This document shows positions 25,813-34,534 of a DNA stretch of 64,000 nt, piece by piece. Below the pieces are notes generated by a model. The model was not told where the DNA came from and did not search any database. It was given only the letters and a program-made list of their open reading frames with translations. The stretch's first letter is position 1, and each line of letters starts with the position of its first letter. The DNA comes from JAWVFN01 sp963696625. GTDB lineage: Bacteria > Actinomycetota > Thermoleophilia > Solirubrobacterales > 70-9. Location of the stretch: positions 10,791-74,790 of the forward strand of contig CAVOKZ010000030.1 of assembly GCA_963696625.1 (NCBI GenBank). The letters run 5' to 3'. The translations under genes and the position numbers were made by a program.

Positions 25813-25930
25813 GCGAATTGAATACGTGGTCCGCGTCCACCGCGACACTGATGGTTCTCTGTGGGCAGAGGTGCCAAAACTACCCGGCTGTCTCGAGGTC
25901 GGCGAAATGCGCGTCAGCGTTCCGGCCTAG
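25802..25930 (+). pseudogene. HicB-type antitoxin, truncated
   Basis: The first 35 or so residues match HicB (IEYVVRVHRDTDGSLWAEVP then KLPGCLEVGE), the RNase-H-like antitoxin domain. It is then cut short by a stop created at the junction with the adjacent IS481 element, whose CCTAGG duplication contributes the TAG. The remainder is not found on the far side of the insertion in frame, so part was lost before or during insertion. Confidence 0.72.
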
Positions 25931-25931
25931 G

Positions 25932-26975
25932 TGTAGTTCCTAACCACATTGTTCATCCGGGCCTCCTTGGAGGCTGGGGGTGTCATGCCACCCAGATCCA
26001 AGGAGGAACACCGGATGAAGATTCACGCTAACGCCAAGCTCGGCCCGAAGGGCAGGGCGATCATGGTCAAGCGCGTCGTCGAGGAGGGCTGGTCGCTCAC
26101 CGCGGCGGCCGAGGCCGCCGGGGTGAGCGAGCGAACCGCCGGCAAGTGGGTCGCCCGCTACCGCTCAGAGGGCGAGGCAGGTCTATACGACCGCAGCTGC
26201 GAGCCCCACTCGGTTCCCCACGCCACCCCGGAGGACCGGGTCGAGGCGATCGCGGCCCTGCGGCGGGTGCGCCTCACCGGGGCCGAGATCGCGATGGCGC
26301 TCGGCATGGCGATTTCGACCGTCTCGGCGGTCCTAGGTCGCATCGGGCTCGGCAAGCTCGGCGCCCTGGAGCCGCTCGAGCCCCCCAACCGCTATGAGCG
26401 GGCCCGCGCCGGCGAGCTGCTTCACATCGACGTCAAGAAGCTGGGGCGGATCGGCCACCGAGGCGCCGGGCACCGCGTCACGGGCAACCGCGGCAAAGGG
26501 CAGCGCTCACGCGGAGCCGGCTGGGAGTACGTGCACGTCTGCGTCGACGACGCCACCCGTCTCGCCTACGTCGAGGTGCTGGCCAACGAGAAGGCAACCA
26601 CCGCGATCGGCTTCCTGAGGCGAGCGGTCGCCTTCTATCGCTCGCACGGGATCGAGGTGACGGGCCTGATGACCGACAACGGCTCCGCCTACCGCTCCAC
26701 CACCCACGCGATCGCCTGCCGGGCGTTGAAGATCAAGCACATCCGCACCCGCCCCTACCGGCCGCGCACCAACGGCAAGGCCGAGCGCTTCATCCGCACG
26801 ATGCTCGGCGGCTGGGCCTACGGGGCGATCTACCGGGACTCGGCGGAGCGAACCGCGGCTCTATCCGGCTGGCTCAGCTTCTATAACTGGCGCAGACCAC
26901 ACGGCTCCCTCGCCAAGAGGCCGCCCGGAGCTCGGCTCGCCGAGCTAAAGGCGAACAATGTGGCTGGTTCTTACA
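25932..26975 (+). mobile_element. IS481-family insertion sequence
   Basis: A 1044-bp element with imperfect terminal inverted repeats (left begins TGTAGTTCC, right ends GGTTCTTACA; the inner CCACATTGTTC matches exactly at both ends) and TG...CA termini. It is flanked by a 6-bp target duplication CCTAGG at 25926-25931 and 26976-26981, itself a palindrome. One transposase gene fills it. The clean duplication indicates a simple and fairly recent insertion beside a hicB remnant. Confidence 0.9.
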
Positions 26976-26980
26976 CCTAG
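26015..26980 (+). CDS. IS481-family transposase
   Basis: A 321-aa DDE transposase. The N-terminal helix-turn-helix region is EGWSLTAAAEAAGVSERTAG. The catalytic acidic residues are Asp in ELLHIDVKKLGR, Asp in GLMTDNGSAYRS and Glu in RTNGKAERFIRTM, ending in the typical YNWRRPHGSLAKRPP. The start at 26015 is preceded by AGGAGG. The stop codon TAG lies outside the element, in the right-hand CCTAGG target duplication, so the gene borrows its stop from the insertion site. Confidence 0.93.
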   Translation: MKIHANAKLGPKGRAIMVKRVVEEGWSLTAAAEAAGVSERTAGKWVARYRSEGEAGLYDRSCEPHSVPHATPEDRVEAIAALRRVRLTGAEIAMALGMAISTVSAVLGRIGLGKLGALEPLEPPNRYERARAGELLHIDVKKLGRIGHRGAGHRVTGNRGKGQRSRGAGWEYVHVCVDDATRLAYVEVLANEKATTAIGFLRRAVAFYRSHGIEVTGLMTDNGSAYRSTTHAIACRALKIKHIRTRPYRPRTNGKAERFIRTMLGGWAYGAIYRDSAERTAALSGWLSFYNWRRPHGSLAKRPPGARLAELKANNVAGSYT

Positions 26981-26981
26981 G

Positions 26982-27272
26982 CCACTTGGCGCGAATCCGC
27001 CGACCGTGAGTGCCACCTTCGCGCCCACCGGCATTCTCGTTTCCTATGAACTAGGCACCGGACCGGAGACGGCGGCAAGCAACGTGTCCGTGAGCTCCGA
27101 CATTCAACGCGACATCAGCAACCACAAGACGATCCGAGACCCTCCGCGGAGGGTTCGGTTCTATTGCCCCTCCCGGCTGCCAGCGCACCGATTACCGCCG
27201 GGGTGAGGGCGTACTCGGAGCGCGGTGGGACGCTGGGCGCGGTGCTGGTGCGGGTCGAGGAGCCGTGACGGC
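26982..27272. other. Intergenic stretch between IS481 and otsA
   Basis: No gene is evident. It contains a perfect 16-bp palindrome ACCCTCCGCGGAGGGT at 27139-27154 that would fold into a hairpin in either transcript, downstream of the converging IS481 and otsA genes; there is no clear T-run for a classical terminator. Confidence 0.5.
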
Positions 27273-28748
27273 CTAGCCGACCGGCGAACGCCCCTCGGCC
27301 TTGGCGCGGATGTCGGCGAGCTGCTCGTCGATCCAGTCGCCGGGGTCGCGTTCGGCGATGATCTCGCGCAGGCGGGCGGCGCGCAGGCTGCGCTCGTCGG
27401 AGCCCATGGTCAGCGCCCGGAACATCGTGTCGGCCTGCTCCTGGATGTCGAACGGGTTCACGGTAAGCGCGCAGTCGCCGAGCTCCTCGTGAGCGCCGGT
27501 GTTCTCGGAGAGCATCAGCACACCGTCCCGGGTGTTGACCGCGGGGGCCTCCTTGGCGACGAGGTTCATGCCGTCGAACAGCGAGTTGACGATCAGCAGG
27601 TCGAACTGCTTGTAGCGGGCGACGGCCTCGTTGAAGTTCTCGTAGATCCGCAGATCGATCGGCATCCAGTCGGTGGTGCCGTGGCGGTGGTTGACGACCG
27701 CGACCAGCGCCTCGATCCGCTCGAGGTACTCGGCGTACTCGGGGACGTCCTGTCGCGAGGGCTGGAGGTGGGCGATGAAGGTGACCTTCTCGCGGAACTC
27801 GGGGTGCTGCTCGAGGAAGGTGTCGAAGGCGGTGAAGCCGCGCAGCACGTTCTTGGAGAGGTCGGCGCGGTCGACGCGGATGATCAGGTGGTCGCGGCGG
27901 CGGCGCAGGACCTCGGCCTCGTACTCGGCGACCTCCGCCGACTCGGCCGCGTCGTAGAGCCGCTGGTTGTCGATCGACAGCGGGTAGGCCCGCACCCAGG
28001 TCTCGCGGCCCTCGTGGAAGACGGCGCCCCGCGAGTGGTCGACCTCGAGGTCGAGCAGCTCCTGGCAGCAGTGGAGGAAGTTGCGGCAGTAGGCGGTCGT
28101 GTGGAAGCCGATGATGTCGTTGGCGAGCAGGCCGCGGTAGAGCTCCTCGCGCCAGGCGCCGGGGAGGATGCGCCAGCTGTCGGGCTGGCTCCAGGGGATG
28201 TGGACGAAGTGGTGGAGGAAGGCGTCGGGGCGCGCGAGCCGCACCTCGCCCGGGCAGGTGTAGAGGTGGTAGTCGTGAAACATCACCAGCGGGTCCTGCT
28301 GGCCGTCGATCGCCTTGACGACCGCCCCGGCGATGTCCTCGTTGACGACCTTGTAGCCCTGCTCCCAGGCCTCGAACTCGGAGCGGCGGATGTCGGGAGC
28401 GTTGGAGAGGTCCCAGAGGTAGTGCTGGATGAACCAGAGGATCGGGTTGGCGATCACGTTGTAGAAGCGGTCGTACGCGGCCGGGTCGTGGGCGACCATC
28501 ATCACCTCGTGGGCCGAGCCGTCGAGCTCCATCGGCGTCGGGCCGTCGCTCTCCTTGGCCACCGCCTGGTCCTCGTCGGTCATCGCCGAGGCGATCCACA
28601 GCGCGTGGCGGTGCGCGACCAGCCCGCTGAGCGCGGTCACCAGACCGCCGCCGCCGCGCCGCACGGTGCGCTCGCCGGTCGCCTCGCTGCGGCCGAACTC
28701 CGCCGGTCCCCGGTTCGAAACGATCGTCAACGGTTTCTGATCCGTCAC
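27273..28748 (-). CDS. otsA: Trehalose-6-phosphate synthase (GT20)
   Basis: A 491-aa GT-B retaining glycosyltransferase predicted to join UDP- or GDP-glucose and glucose 6-phosphate. Key GT20 segments are the N-terminal TIVSNRGPAEF with RGGGGLVTAL, WEQGYKVVNE, VMFHDYHLYTCPGEVR (normally HDYHL), IGFHTTAYCRNFL, RVDRADLSKNVLRGF, and NSLFDGMNLVAKEAPA with LSENTGAHEELG. No OtsB phosphatase domain is attached or adjacent. It is downstream of treT on the same strand, so the cell has at least two trehalose routes encoded together. Confidence 0.9.
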   Translation of the reverse strand: MTDQKPLTIVSNRGPAEFGRSEATGERTVRRGGGGLVTALSGLVAHRHALWIASAMTDEDQAVAKESDGPTPMELDGSAHEVMMVAHDPAAYDRFYNVIANPILWFIQHYLWDLSNAPDIRRSEFEAWEQGYKVVNEDIAGAVVKAIDGQQDPLVMFHDYHLYTCPGEVRLARPDAFLHHFVHIPWSQPDSWRILPGAWREELYRGLLANDIIGFHTTAYCRNFLHCCQELLDLEVDHSRGAVFHEGRETWVRAYPLSIDNQRLYDAAESAEVAEYEAEVLRRRRDHLIIRVDRADLSKNVLRGFTAFDTFLEQHPEFREKVTFIAHLQPSRQDVPEYAEYLERIEALVAVVNHRHGTTDWMPIDLRIYENFNEAVARYKQFDLLIVNSLFDGMNLVAKEAPAVNTRDGVLMLSENTGAHEELGDCALTVNPFDIQEQADTMFRALTMGSDERSLRAARLREIIAERDPGDWIDEQLADIRAKAEGRSPVG

Positions 28749-28818
28749 AACTGACAGCCTAACCGGGCGAGTTTCAACACCTGCGACATTTCGTGAACCT
28801 AGATCCCTCTTGAGTCAA

Positions 28819-28851
28819 CCCCACTCAAGGGGTCAGACCCCTTGGTGTGGG
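28819..28851. repeat. Palindromic hairpin with core GGGGTCAGACCCC
   Basis: AAGGGGTCAGACCCCTT at 28827-28843 is a perfect palindrome around one base and is enclosed by CCCCAC/GTGGGG, so the whole can form a long hairpin between treT and otsA. A sibling of the core occurs at 39124-39136 inside another gene. Confidence 0.8.
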
Positions 28852-28868
28852 GGGGCTTAGATTGGGTG

Positions 28869-30110
28869 TCAGGTTCCGAGATCTGTGAAGAGCTTGAGCC
28901 AGTCGCGCAACAGCCGCGGGGTGAGGAAGTGCTGGCGCGCGTGCTCCTTGCCGGCGCGGCCGAGCGCCATCGCGTGGTCGTCGTTGCCGAGGATCTCGAG
29001 CGAGCGCTTGGCCGCCTCCTCGGGGGAGTTGACGAGGAAGCCGCTTTCGCCGTCGACGATCTGCAGCGGGATGCCGCCGACGTTGCCGCCGATCGTCGGG
29101 CGGCCCTTCCACAGTGCCTCGGTGACGGTCAGCCCGAAGCCCTCGCGGATCGATTTCTGCATGCAGACCTCGGCCGCCGACTGGAAGGCGTTGACCTCGA
29201 TCGCGCCGACGTTGTTCAGGTTGTTGAGGATCTTGATGTCGGGGTCGTCCTGGGCGTACTCGACCGTGCGGTTGAAGAAGTCCCAGCCCTCGGGGTCATC
29301 GGTCGCCATCGAGCCGACCAGGGCCAGCTGGGCGTCCTCGATCTCCTCGGTGACCAGCCGATAGGCGTCGATCACGCCCTGCGGGTCCTTCCACGGGTCA
29401 AAGCGCGAGACCTGGCAGATCAGCGGCCGGTCGACGTCGATGCCGAACTGGTCGCAGACGAAGCGCGCGTCGTCGGGGCTGAGCGCCATGTTCTTCGGCG
29501 ACAGGGGGTCGATCGCGGGCGGGATCAGGTTGATGTTGCCGTCGAGCCCGTCGGGCACGTACTGCTGCATGTGCCAGACCGTCGCGTCGTACTCGGAGAT
29601 GTAGGGCAGCATCTTCTCGATCGGCTCCGGGTTCGGCTCGGAGAGGTCGATGTGACAGCGCCAGATCCACTTCTTGGCGCGGTCGGCGGCCATGCGGCGC
29701 ACCATCACCGGCTGCGGGTCGTGGACGATGATCACGTCCCAGTCGTCTTCGAGCGCGTCGGCGTTGATCTGGTTGTAGTGCTCGAACAGCTCCCACTGCT
29801 CCTCGGTGAGCGTCGCCGGGTCTCCCTGGAGCGAGTTGTGCAGGAGCTTGGTCGCGTTGAAGAACTCCTCCTTGCCGTGGATCACGCGCCAGTAGGTGTC
29901 GAGGCCTGCGTCGCGCATCAGCGGCACCAGCGTGTAGAGGATCTCCGAGACGCCGCCGCCGAAGGCGGTCGCCGAGAGGTGCAGGACGCGCTTGTCCTTG
30001 AGCGGCTCGACCAGCTCGCGGATCTCGGCGATCAGGCCCTTGCCGCAGATGTGCGTGTAGTCGCCGAGCGCCTTGTGGGAGAGGTGTACTTCCTGAAGCA
30101 AGGCGCGCAA
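28869..30110 (-). CDS. Trehalose synthase TreT-like GT4 glycosyltransferase
   Basis: A 413-aa GT-B enzyme of the TreT/trehalose glycosyltransferring synthase group, which joins NDP-glucose and glucose directly to trehalose. Diagnostic segments are RVLHLSATAFGGGVSEILYT, IIVHDPQPVMV, WIWRCHIDLSEPNPE, SRFDPWKDPQGVIDAYR and KSIREGFGLTVTEALWKG with the donor-site Glu. The start is uncertain; the frame opens with TTG codons at 30110 and 30101. It lies between an IMPase-like gene and otsA on the same strand. Confidence 0.87.
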   Translation of the reverse strand: MRALLQEVHLSHKALGDYTHICGKGLIAEIRELVEPLKDKRVLHLSATAFGGGVSEILYTLVPLMRDAGLDTYWRVIHGKEEFFNATKLLHNSLQGDPATLTEEQWELFEHYNQINADALEDDWDVIIVHDPQPVMVRRMAADRAKKWIWRCHIDLSEPNPEPIEKMLPYISEYDATVWHMQQYVPDGLDGNINLIPPAIDPLSPKNMALSPDDARFVCDQFGIDVDRPLICQVSRFDPWKDPQGVIDAYRLVTEEIEDAQLALVGSMATDDPEGWDFFNRTVEYAQDDPDIKILNNLNNVGAIEVNAFQSAAEVCMQKSIREGFGLTVTEALWKGRPTIGGNVGGIPLQIVDGESGFLVNSPEEAAKRSLEILGNDDHAMALGRAGKEHARQHFLTPRLLRDWLKLFTDLGT

Positions 30111-30141
30111 ACCTACCGGACATCAACCGCCGCCTCCATAT

Positions 30142-30213
30142 ACCGCCGCCTCCTCCGCTTCGCGTCCGGGGGCGGCGGTCGAGGGCTCTCCTTGAATGGC
30201 CCTTATCGGCCGG
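30142..30213. repeat. Dispersed hairpin repeat, copy A
   Basis: A 72-bp intergenic sequence (GCCGCCTCCTCCGCTTCGCG core, followed by GTCGAGGGCTCTCC and TGAATGGCC) shared with 44345-44416 (inverted, about 90 percent identical by eye) and partly with 62888-62920. CCGCCGCC and GGCGGCGG arms can pair. It fills the treT/IMPase gap and ends at the IMPase stop. Confidence 0.85.
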
Positions 30214-31122
30214 TCAGGAGATCCGGGCAAACGCTCTGTCGAGCGACTCGAGGATCGCCGCGTGGAGCTCGGCGTTTGCGGCGCACACGCAGGACATCTG
30301 GAAATCGTGGCCGGAGCCGAGTAGGGGCCGGTCATCGAGTGGGTTTCCGTGGCAGTCGCTGACGATCACCCCGGCCTCGGTCAGGCACAAAGCGGCCGCT
30401 GCGAGGTCGTAGGGCGAGTTGTTGAGGACGGCCCCGCCGCCGACCTCCTCGAAGCGCTCGCGAGCGCCGGGGATCTCGTCGACGATGCGTGGGCCCGGCT
30501 CGATGTAGGCGTCGAGCTGCCCGGTGATCAGCCGCGTCATGTCAAAGGTCGCCGAGCCGAGGTCGAAGGTCGAGCCGCCGACCGAGGAGAGGTCGACGAG
30601 CTCGGAGAGCACGTCCATCAGCAGCATCGTCGGGCGGCCGCGCAGGCCGTAGGTCCAGAACATGCGCTCGAGCTCGGTGTTGGGCGATAGCCGCGGCGCC
30701 GGCTCGACCCCGCCGCCGCGCTCGGCGACGAAGCGCTCGCCGCTCTTGATCTCGACCACGCAGCCGGCCTCGACATCACCCATCTTCGGCTCGCCGTCGC
30801 CGAGCCGCGCGGCGGCGACCGAGACGCAGCACGACTCGAGCCCCGCAAGCGCCGGCCGGGTGCCGTCGATCGGGTCGACGATCAGCACCCACTCGTGGTC
30901 GGTGCCGCCGACCATCCCGCGGTCCTCGGAGTAGAAGGCGACGTCGGCTTCGTGCTCGGCGAGGAACCTCTCCATGAACGACTCGGCGCGCTCGTCGATC
31001 GCGAAGGTGACGTCGCCCCCGGCGCCCAGCTCGTCCCCGTGGGCTCGGCCGGCGTGGGCGCCGAGCTGCGGGAGGACCTCCTCGCGCAGCGCGCTCGCGA
31101 GCTCGACTACCAGCTCCTTCAC
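30214..31122 (-). CDS. Inositol monophosphatase family protein
   Basis: A 302-aa member of the Mg-dependent IMPase/FBPase superfamily. The metal-binding motifs are visible: AFYSEDRG (Glu), LIVDPIDGTRPA (DPIDGT) and a C-terminal GATFDMTRL-like segment SATFDMTRLITGQLDAYI with the later Asp region. Substrate is not determined: inositol phosphate, fructose bisphosphate and PAP phosphatases share this fold. Given otsA and treT downstream and no otsB, a role on a sugar phosphate is possible but speculative. It follows htrA by 10 bases. Confidence 0.83.
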   Translation of the reverse strand: MKELVVELASALREEVLPQLGAHAGRAHGDELGAGGDVTFAIDERAESFMERFLAEHEADVAFYSEDRGMVGGTDHEWVLIVDPIDGTRPALAGLESCCVSVAAARLGDGEPKMGDVEAGCVVEIKSGERFVAERGGGVEPAPRLSPNTELERMFWTYGLRGRPTMLLMDVLSELVDLSSVGGSTFDLGSATFDMTRLITGQLDAYIEPGPRIVDEIPGARERFEEVGGGAVLNNSPYDLAAAALCLTEAGVIVSDCHGNPLDDRPLLGSGHDFQMSCVCAANAELHAAILESLDRAFARIS

Positions 31123-31132
31123 GCCGGGCGGA

Positions 31133-32329
31133 TCAGCCGGGGCGCGAGCCGAGGGTGACCTGGACTTCGGTGTGCTTGCCGCCGCGGATGACCTCGAAGG
31201 TCACGGTCTCGCCCGGGTGGCGGTCGGCGACGAGGCGGGCGACGTCCGAGCTCGAGCCGACCTTGGCGCCGTCGATGGCGACGATCACGTCGCCGCCGGT
31301 GGTCACGGGCTGCGCCTGGAAGCGGATCTTGTCGCTGCCGCCCTTGAGCCCCGCGTCGGAGGCCGGGCTGTCGGGCTCGATCTTCGAGATCAGCGCGCCC
31401 GAGTCGACGTCGAGGCCGAGCTCGTCTGCGAGCTGCGGGTAGACGCTCTGGGTGGTGACGCCGATGAAGGCGTACTCGACCTTGCCCGAGGAGCGCAGCT
31501 GGTCGAGCGAGTAGTGGACGGCGGTGATCGGCACGGCGAAGCCAACGCCGGCGTTCGAGCCCGACTGCGACTCGATCTGCTGGTTGATGCCGATCACCTT
31601 GCCGTCGGCGTTGAGCAGCGGCCCGCCGGAGTTCCCCGGGTTGATCGAGGCGTCGGTCTGGATCGCGCCGTCGATCGAGAAGTTGGTCAGCGAGGGGATC
31701 GTGCGGTCGGTGGCGGAGATCACGCCGATCGACAGCGACTGCTCCTCGCCGAACGGGCTGCCGATCGCGGCGACCGGCTGGCCGACGGTGATCCCCTTGC
31801 CGTCGGAGAGCGCGACCGTTTGCAGGTCGAGCCCGTCGGGGTCGATCTTGATCAGCGCCACGTCGGCGTCGGGGTCGATGCCGACGATCTCCGCGGACAC
31901 GCGATTGTGGTCGGCGAGCTCGACGAAGATCTCCTGCGCCTTCTTGATCGCGCCGCCGCCGGCCTCGGCGCCTTCGCCGCCGCTGGTGACGACGTGGGCG
32001 TTGGTGACGATCTCGCCCTCCTTGGAGATGATGAAGCCGGAGCCCTGGCCACCCTGGGCGCCGCCGAGGGCGCCGCTGCCGCCCGTCGAGCTGAAGATCG
32101 AGAGGATCGTGACCACGGCCGGGGCGTCGCGCTTGTAGATCGCCTCGGGGCTGAAGCCCTTCGAGGACTGGACGACGGCGTCCTCGGCGGAGCTCGCGGT
32201 GTCGGTCGTCGCCGTCTCGGTCGGAGTCGTGACCGCCTCGCCATCTGAGGAGTCGTCGCCGCAGCCGGCGAGGAGGGCGACGATCGCGGCGCAGAGTGCC
32301 GCGACGAGCGCGAGACGCGCGAGCTTCAC
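31133..32329 (-). CDS. HtrA/DegP-like serine protease with PDZ domain, lipoprotein
   Basis: A 398-aa exported S1C protease. The signal peptide ends in a lipobox (VALLAGCGDD), then a Thr-rich linker, a trypsin-like domain with catalytic His in VTNAHVV, Asp in DPDADVALIKID and Ser in NPGNSGGPLLNA, and one PDZ domain (LGLDVDSGALISKIEPDSPA, IVAIDGAKV). Such proteases remove misfolded proteins outside the membrane. Its start overlaps the histidine kinase stop by four bases, so protease, kinase and regulator are likely one envelope-stress unit. Confidence 0.93.
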   Translation of the reverse strand: MKLARLALVAALCAAIVALLAGCGDDSSDGEAVTTPTETATTDTASSAEDAVVQSSKGFSPEAIYKRDAPAVVTILSIFSSTGGSGALGGAQGGQGSGFIISKEGEIVTNAHVVTSGGEGAEAGGGAIKKAQEIFVELADHNRVSAEIVGIDPDADVALIKIDPDGLDLQTVALSDGKGITVGQPVAAIGSPFGEEQSLSIGVISATDRTIPSLTNFSIDGAIQTDASINPGNSGGPLLNADGKVIGINQQIESQSGSNAGVGFAVPITAVHYSLDQLRSSGKVEYAFIGVTTQSVYPQLADELGLDVDSGALISKIEPDSPASDAGLKGGSDKIRFQAQPVTTGGDVIVAIDGAKVGSSSDVARLVADRHPGETVTFEVIRGGKHTEVQVTLGSRPG

Positions 32330-33753
32330 CTCTTGGCCTTCGCCTTTGACCTCGAGCGCGGCAGGCGCAGGGTGAACGCGGTGAAGCCGCGCTCGGAGAC
32401 CGCCTCGATCTTGCCGCCCATCAGCGTCGCCAGCTCATCGGCGATCGAGAGTCCGAGGCCGGAGCCGCCGGCGCTGTCGCCGCTGTAGAAGCGCTCGAAG
32501 ACCTTGTCGAGGCTGCGGCGGTCGAGCCCGCGGCCTTCGTCGGAGACGACGACCTGGGAGCCCCTCGGGGCGGCGACTGCGGTGACCGTCACCTTCGTTC
32601 CCCGCGGTGTGTGGGTGAGCGCATTGTCGAGCAGGATACGCAGGATCTGAGCCGTGCGGCCGGGGTCGCAGCGCGCGACCACGGGATCGTCGGCCGATCG
32701 CAGGATCAGCTTCGACTTTCGCCGCCGGGCCAGCGGCCGGAACTCGGCGGTGATCTCGCGCGCCAGCTTGACCAGATCGACGTCGGAGACGGCGAGCTCC
32801 ATCGCGTCGGCGTCGAGCTTCGAGAGATCGAGCAGGTCGGTGGTCAGCTTCTCGAGCCGCTCGGTCTGCTCGCGCATCGTCTTGATGAACTCCTTGCGCT
32901 TCTTCGGCCCGGGGTCCTCTTCGTCGAGCAGCTCGACGAAGCCGCCGAGCGAGAAGATCGGCGTGCGCAGCTCGTGCGAGGCGTTGGCGATGAACTCCTT
33001 GCGCGCGTCGTCGAGCCGGGCGAGCCGCTGCTGCATCTCGTTGAAGGTCAGCGCGAGCTGGCCGATCTCATCCTCGGAGTCGATCGGGATCTCCTGGGTG
33101 AAGTCGCCTTCTGCGACCTGCTCGGCCGCCTGGCGCAGCCGCGCGAGCCGCAGCGACAGCACCCGCGCCGCGTAGTAGCCGGCGATCAGCGCGAGGACGA
33201 GGGCGATCCCGCCCGCGATCAGGATCTGCCGCTTGATCAAGGCGACGTTCTCGCCGACCTCGTCGAGCGGGCTCGAGAGCACCGCGACCCATTTGGCCTC
33301 GCCGCCCTCGGGGATCGGCTCGGCGGCGATGCCGACGCGCCGGCCGGCGACGCGCTCGACCCCGGTCGCGGTCTGGCCGTTCTCGGCGGCTCGCGTCGGG
33401 GGGTCGTAGGAGGAGAGCGTCGCCGTCGGCTCGGACTCGGAGTCGGCGACGACGAAGACCGGCTCGGGCGAGCTCTCCGGCGTGATCCCGAGCAGCGTCA
33501 CCCGGGAGTCGGTGCGCTGGGCGATCTGGCTGACGAGGTCGGTGACCTCTGCCTGGCTCGCGCGCCTGCCGAGCGCCCGGTTGAGCTGGGGGGTCAGCTC
33601 GCCTGCCTGCTGCTCGAGCCGCTTCAGCTTCTCGGTCGTGAGGCTCGACTCGAGCTGGGGAACGACGTAGAGGTAGACGAAGCCGACGGCGGCGGCGGTG
33701 ATCGCGAAGATCAGCAGAACCAGGCGGTTCCGGAGCGAACCGAGCACGGTCAA
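32326..33753 (-). CDS. Membrane sensor histidine kinase
   Basis: A 475-aa kinase: membrane segments at about residues 11-30 and 172-192 flank an extracytoplasmic sensor of about 140 residues with no recognised fold. A HAMP domain follows (RLRQAAEQVAEGDF), then the dimerisation/phosphoacceptor helix FIANASHELRTPIFSLGG with His, and the ATPase domain with the N box LLDNALTHTP, VVSDEGRGLD and GGSGLGLSIADELATLMGG. It pairs with the response regulator gene 49 bases upstream and precedes htrA. Confidence 0.94.
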   Translation of the reverse strand: MTVLGSLRNRLVLLIFAITAAAVGFVYLYVVPQLESSLTTEKLKRLEQQAGELTPQLNRALGRRASQAEVTDLVSQIAQRTDSRVTLLGITPESSPEPVFVVADSESEPTATLSSYDPPTRAAENGQTATGVERVAGRRVGIAAEPIPEGGEAKWVAVLSSPLDEVGENVALIKRQILIAGGIALVLALIAGYYAARVLSLRLARLRQAAEQVAEGDFTQEIPIDSEDEIGQLALTFNEMQQRLARLDDARKEFIANASHELRTPIFSLGGFVELLDEEDPGPKKRKEFIKTMREQTERLEKLTTDLLDLSKLDADAMELAVSDVDLVKLAREITAEFRPLARRRKSKLILRSADDPVVARCDPGRTAQILRILLDNALTHTPRGTKVTVTAVAAPRGSQVVVSDEGRGLDRRSLDKVFERFYSGDSAGGSGLGLSIADELATLMGGKIEAVSERGFTAFTLRLPRSRSKAKAKR

Positions 33754-33802
33754 ACCCCCCGTATCCGTGCAGGGCGAAGCCCGAGGAGATGCGGGCTGAT
33801 GG

Positions 33803-34501
33803 TCACTCTTCCCGAAACCGATAGCCCACGCCGCGCACCGTGAACAGGTACTCGGGGGTGCGCGGGTCGCGCTCGACCTTCTCGCGCAGGTGGCGGATGT
33901 GGACGTCGATCGTGCGCGGGTCGCGGTAGGTCGAGTCGCCCCAGACCGCCTCCAGCAGGGCGGCGCGGCTGAGGACCTTGCCCGGGTTGGACGCCAGCGC
34001 CGCGAGGATCTCGAACTCGACGAAGGTCAGCTCGGCCGAGGAGCCGCGGATCTTGGTCACGCGCCGCTCGAAGTCGATCTCGAGGTCGCCCACGGCGATC
34101 GGTTCCCGCACGTCGTCGCGCCCGGCCATCTTGCCGCGGCGCAGCGCCGCCTTCACCCGGCTGCGGAACTCGCGCACCGAGAACGGCTTGGTGATGTAGT
34201 CGTCGGCGCCCATCTCGAGGCCGACGACCTTGTCGATCTCGTCGCCCTTGGCGGTGAGCATGATGATCGGCACCTGGCTGCGGGTGCGAATCCTGCGGCA
34301 GACCTCGATGCCGTCGAGCTTGGGCAGCATGATGTCGAGGACGACGAGGTCGAAGCGATGCTCGCCGAAGCGATCGAGCGCGGCCTGACCGTCAGCGGCG
34401 GTCACCACTTCGTAGCCTTCCTTGCGCAACGGGTAGGTGAGGAGCGTTTGGACGGCCTGCTCGTCGTCGACAAGCAGGATCCGAGCTCCACCGCGGGCCA
34501 T
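33803..34501 (-). CDS. OmpR/PhoP-family response regulator
   Basis: A 232-aa regulator from the ATG used: receiver domain ARILLVDDEQAVQ with acidic pair, phosphorylated Asp in LVVLDIMLPKLDG, Thr/Lys switch residues in MLTAKGDE and DDYITKPFSVREF. The winged-helix DNA-binding domain is ELTFVEFEILAALASNPGKV with RTIDVHIRHLREKVE and RGVGYRF. The start at 34501 begins just before the receiver strand; an ATG at 34525 is possible. It is divergent from the M28-like membrane gene, about 33 bases away, so the promoters overlap. Confidence 0.94.
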   Translation of the reverse strand: MARGGARILLVDDEQAVQTLLTYPLRKEGYEVVTAADGQAALDRFGEHRFDLVVLDIMLPKLDGIEVCRRIRTRSQVPIIMLTAKGDEIDKVVGLEMGADDYITKPFSVREFRSRVKAALRRGKMAGRDDVREPIAVGDLEIDFERRVTKIRGSSAELTFVEFEILAALASNPGKVLSRAALLEAVWGDSTYRDPRTIDVHIRHLREKVERDPRTPEYLFTVRGVGYRFREE

Positions 34502-34534
34502 GCCCAGCAGCTTAGAAGGACCCATTAACGCCAG

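Noticed and set aside
27225..28754. 509-codon open frame on the plus strand opposite otsA
   Set aside because: Mirror of a strongly conserved GT20 gene; residues are Val/Asp/Arg/Gly-rich with no domain, as expected for antisense of high-GC coding DNA.
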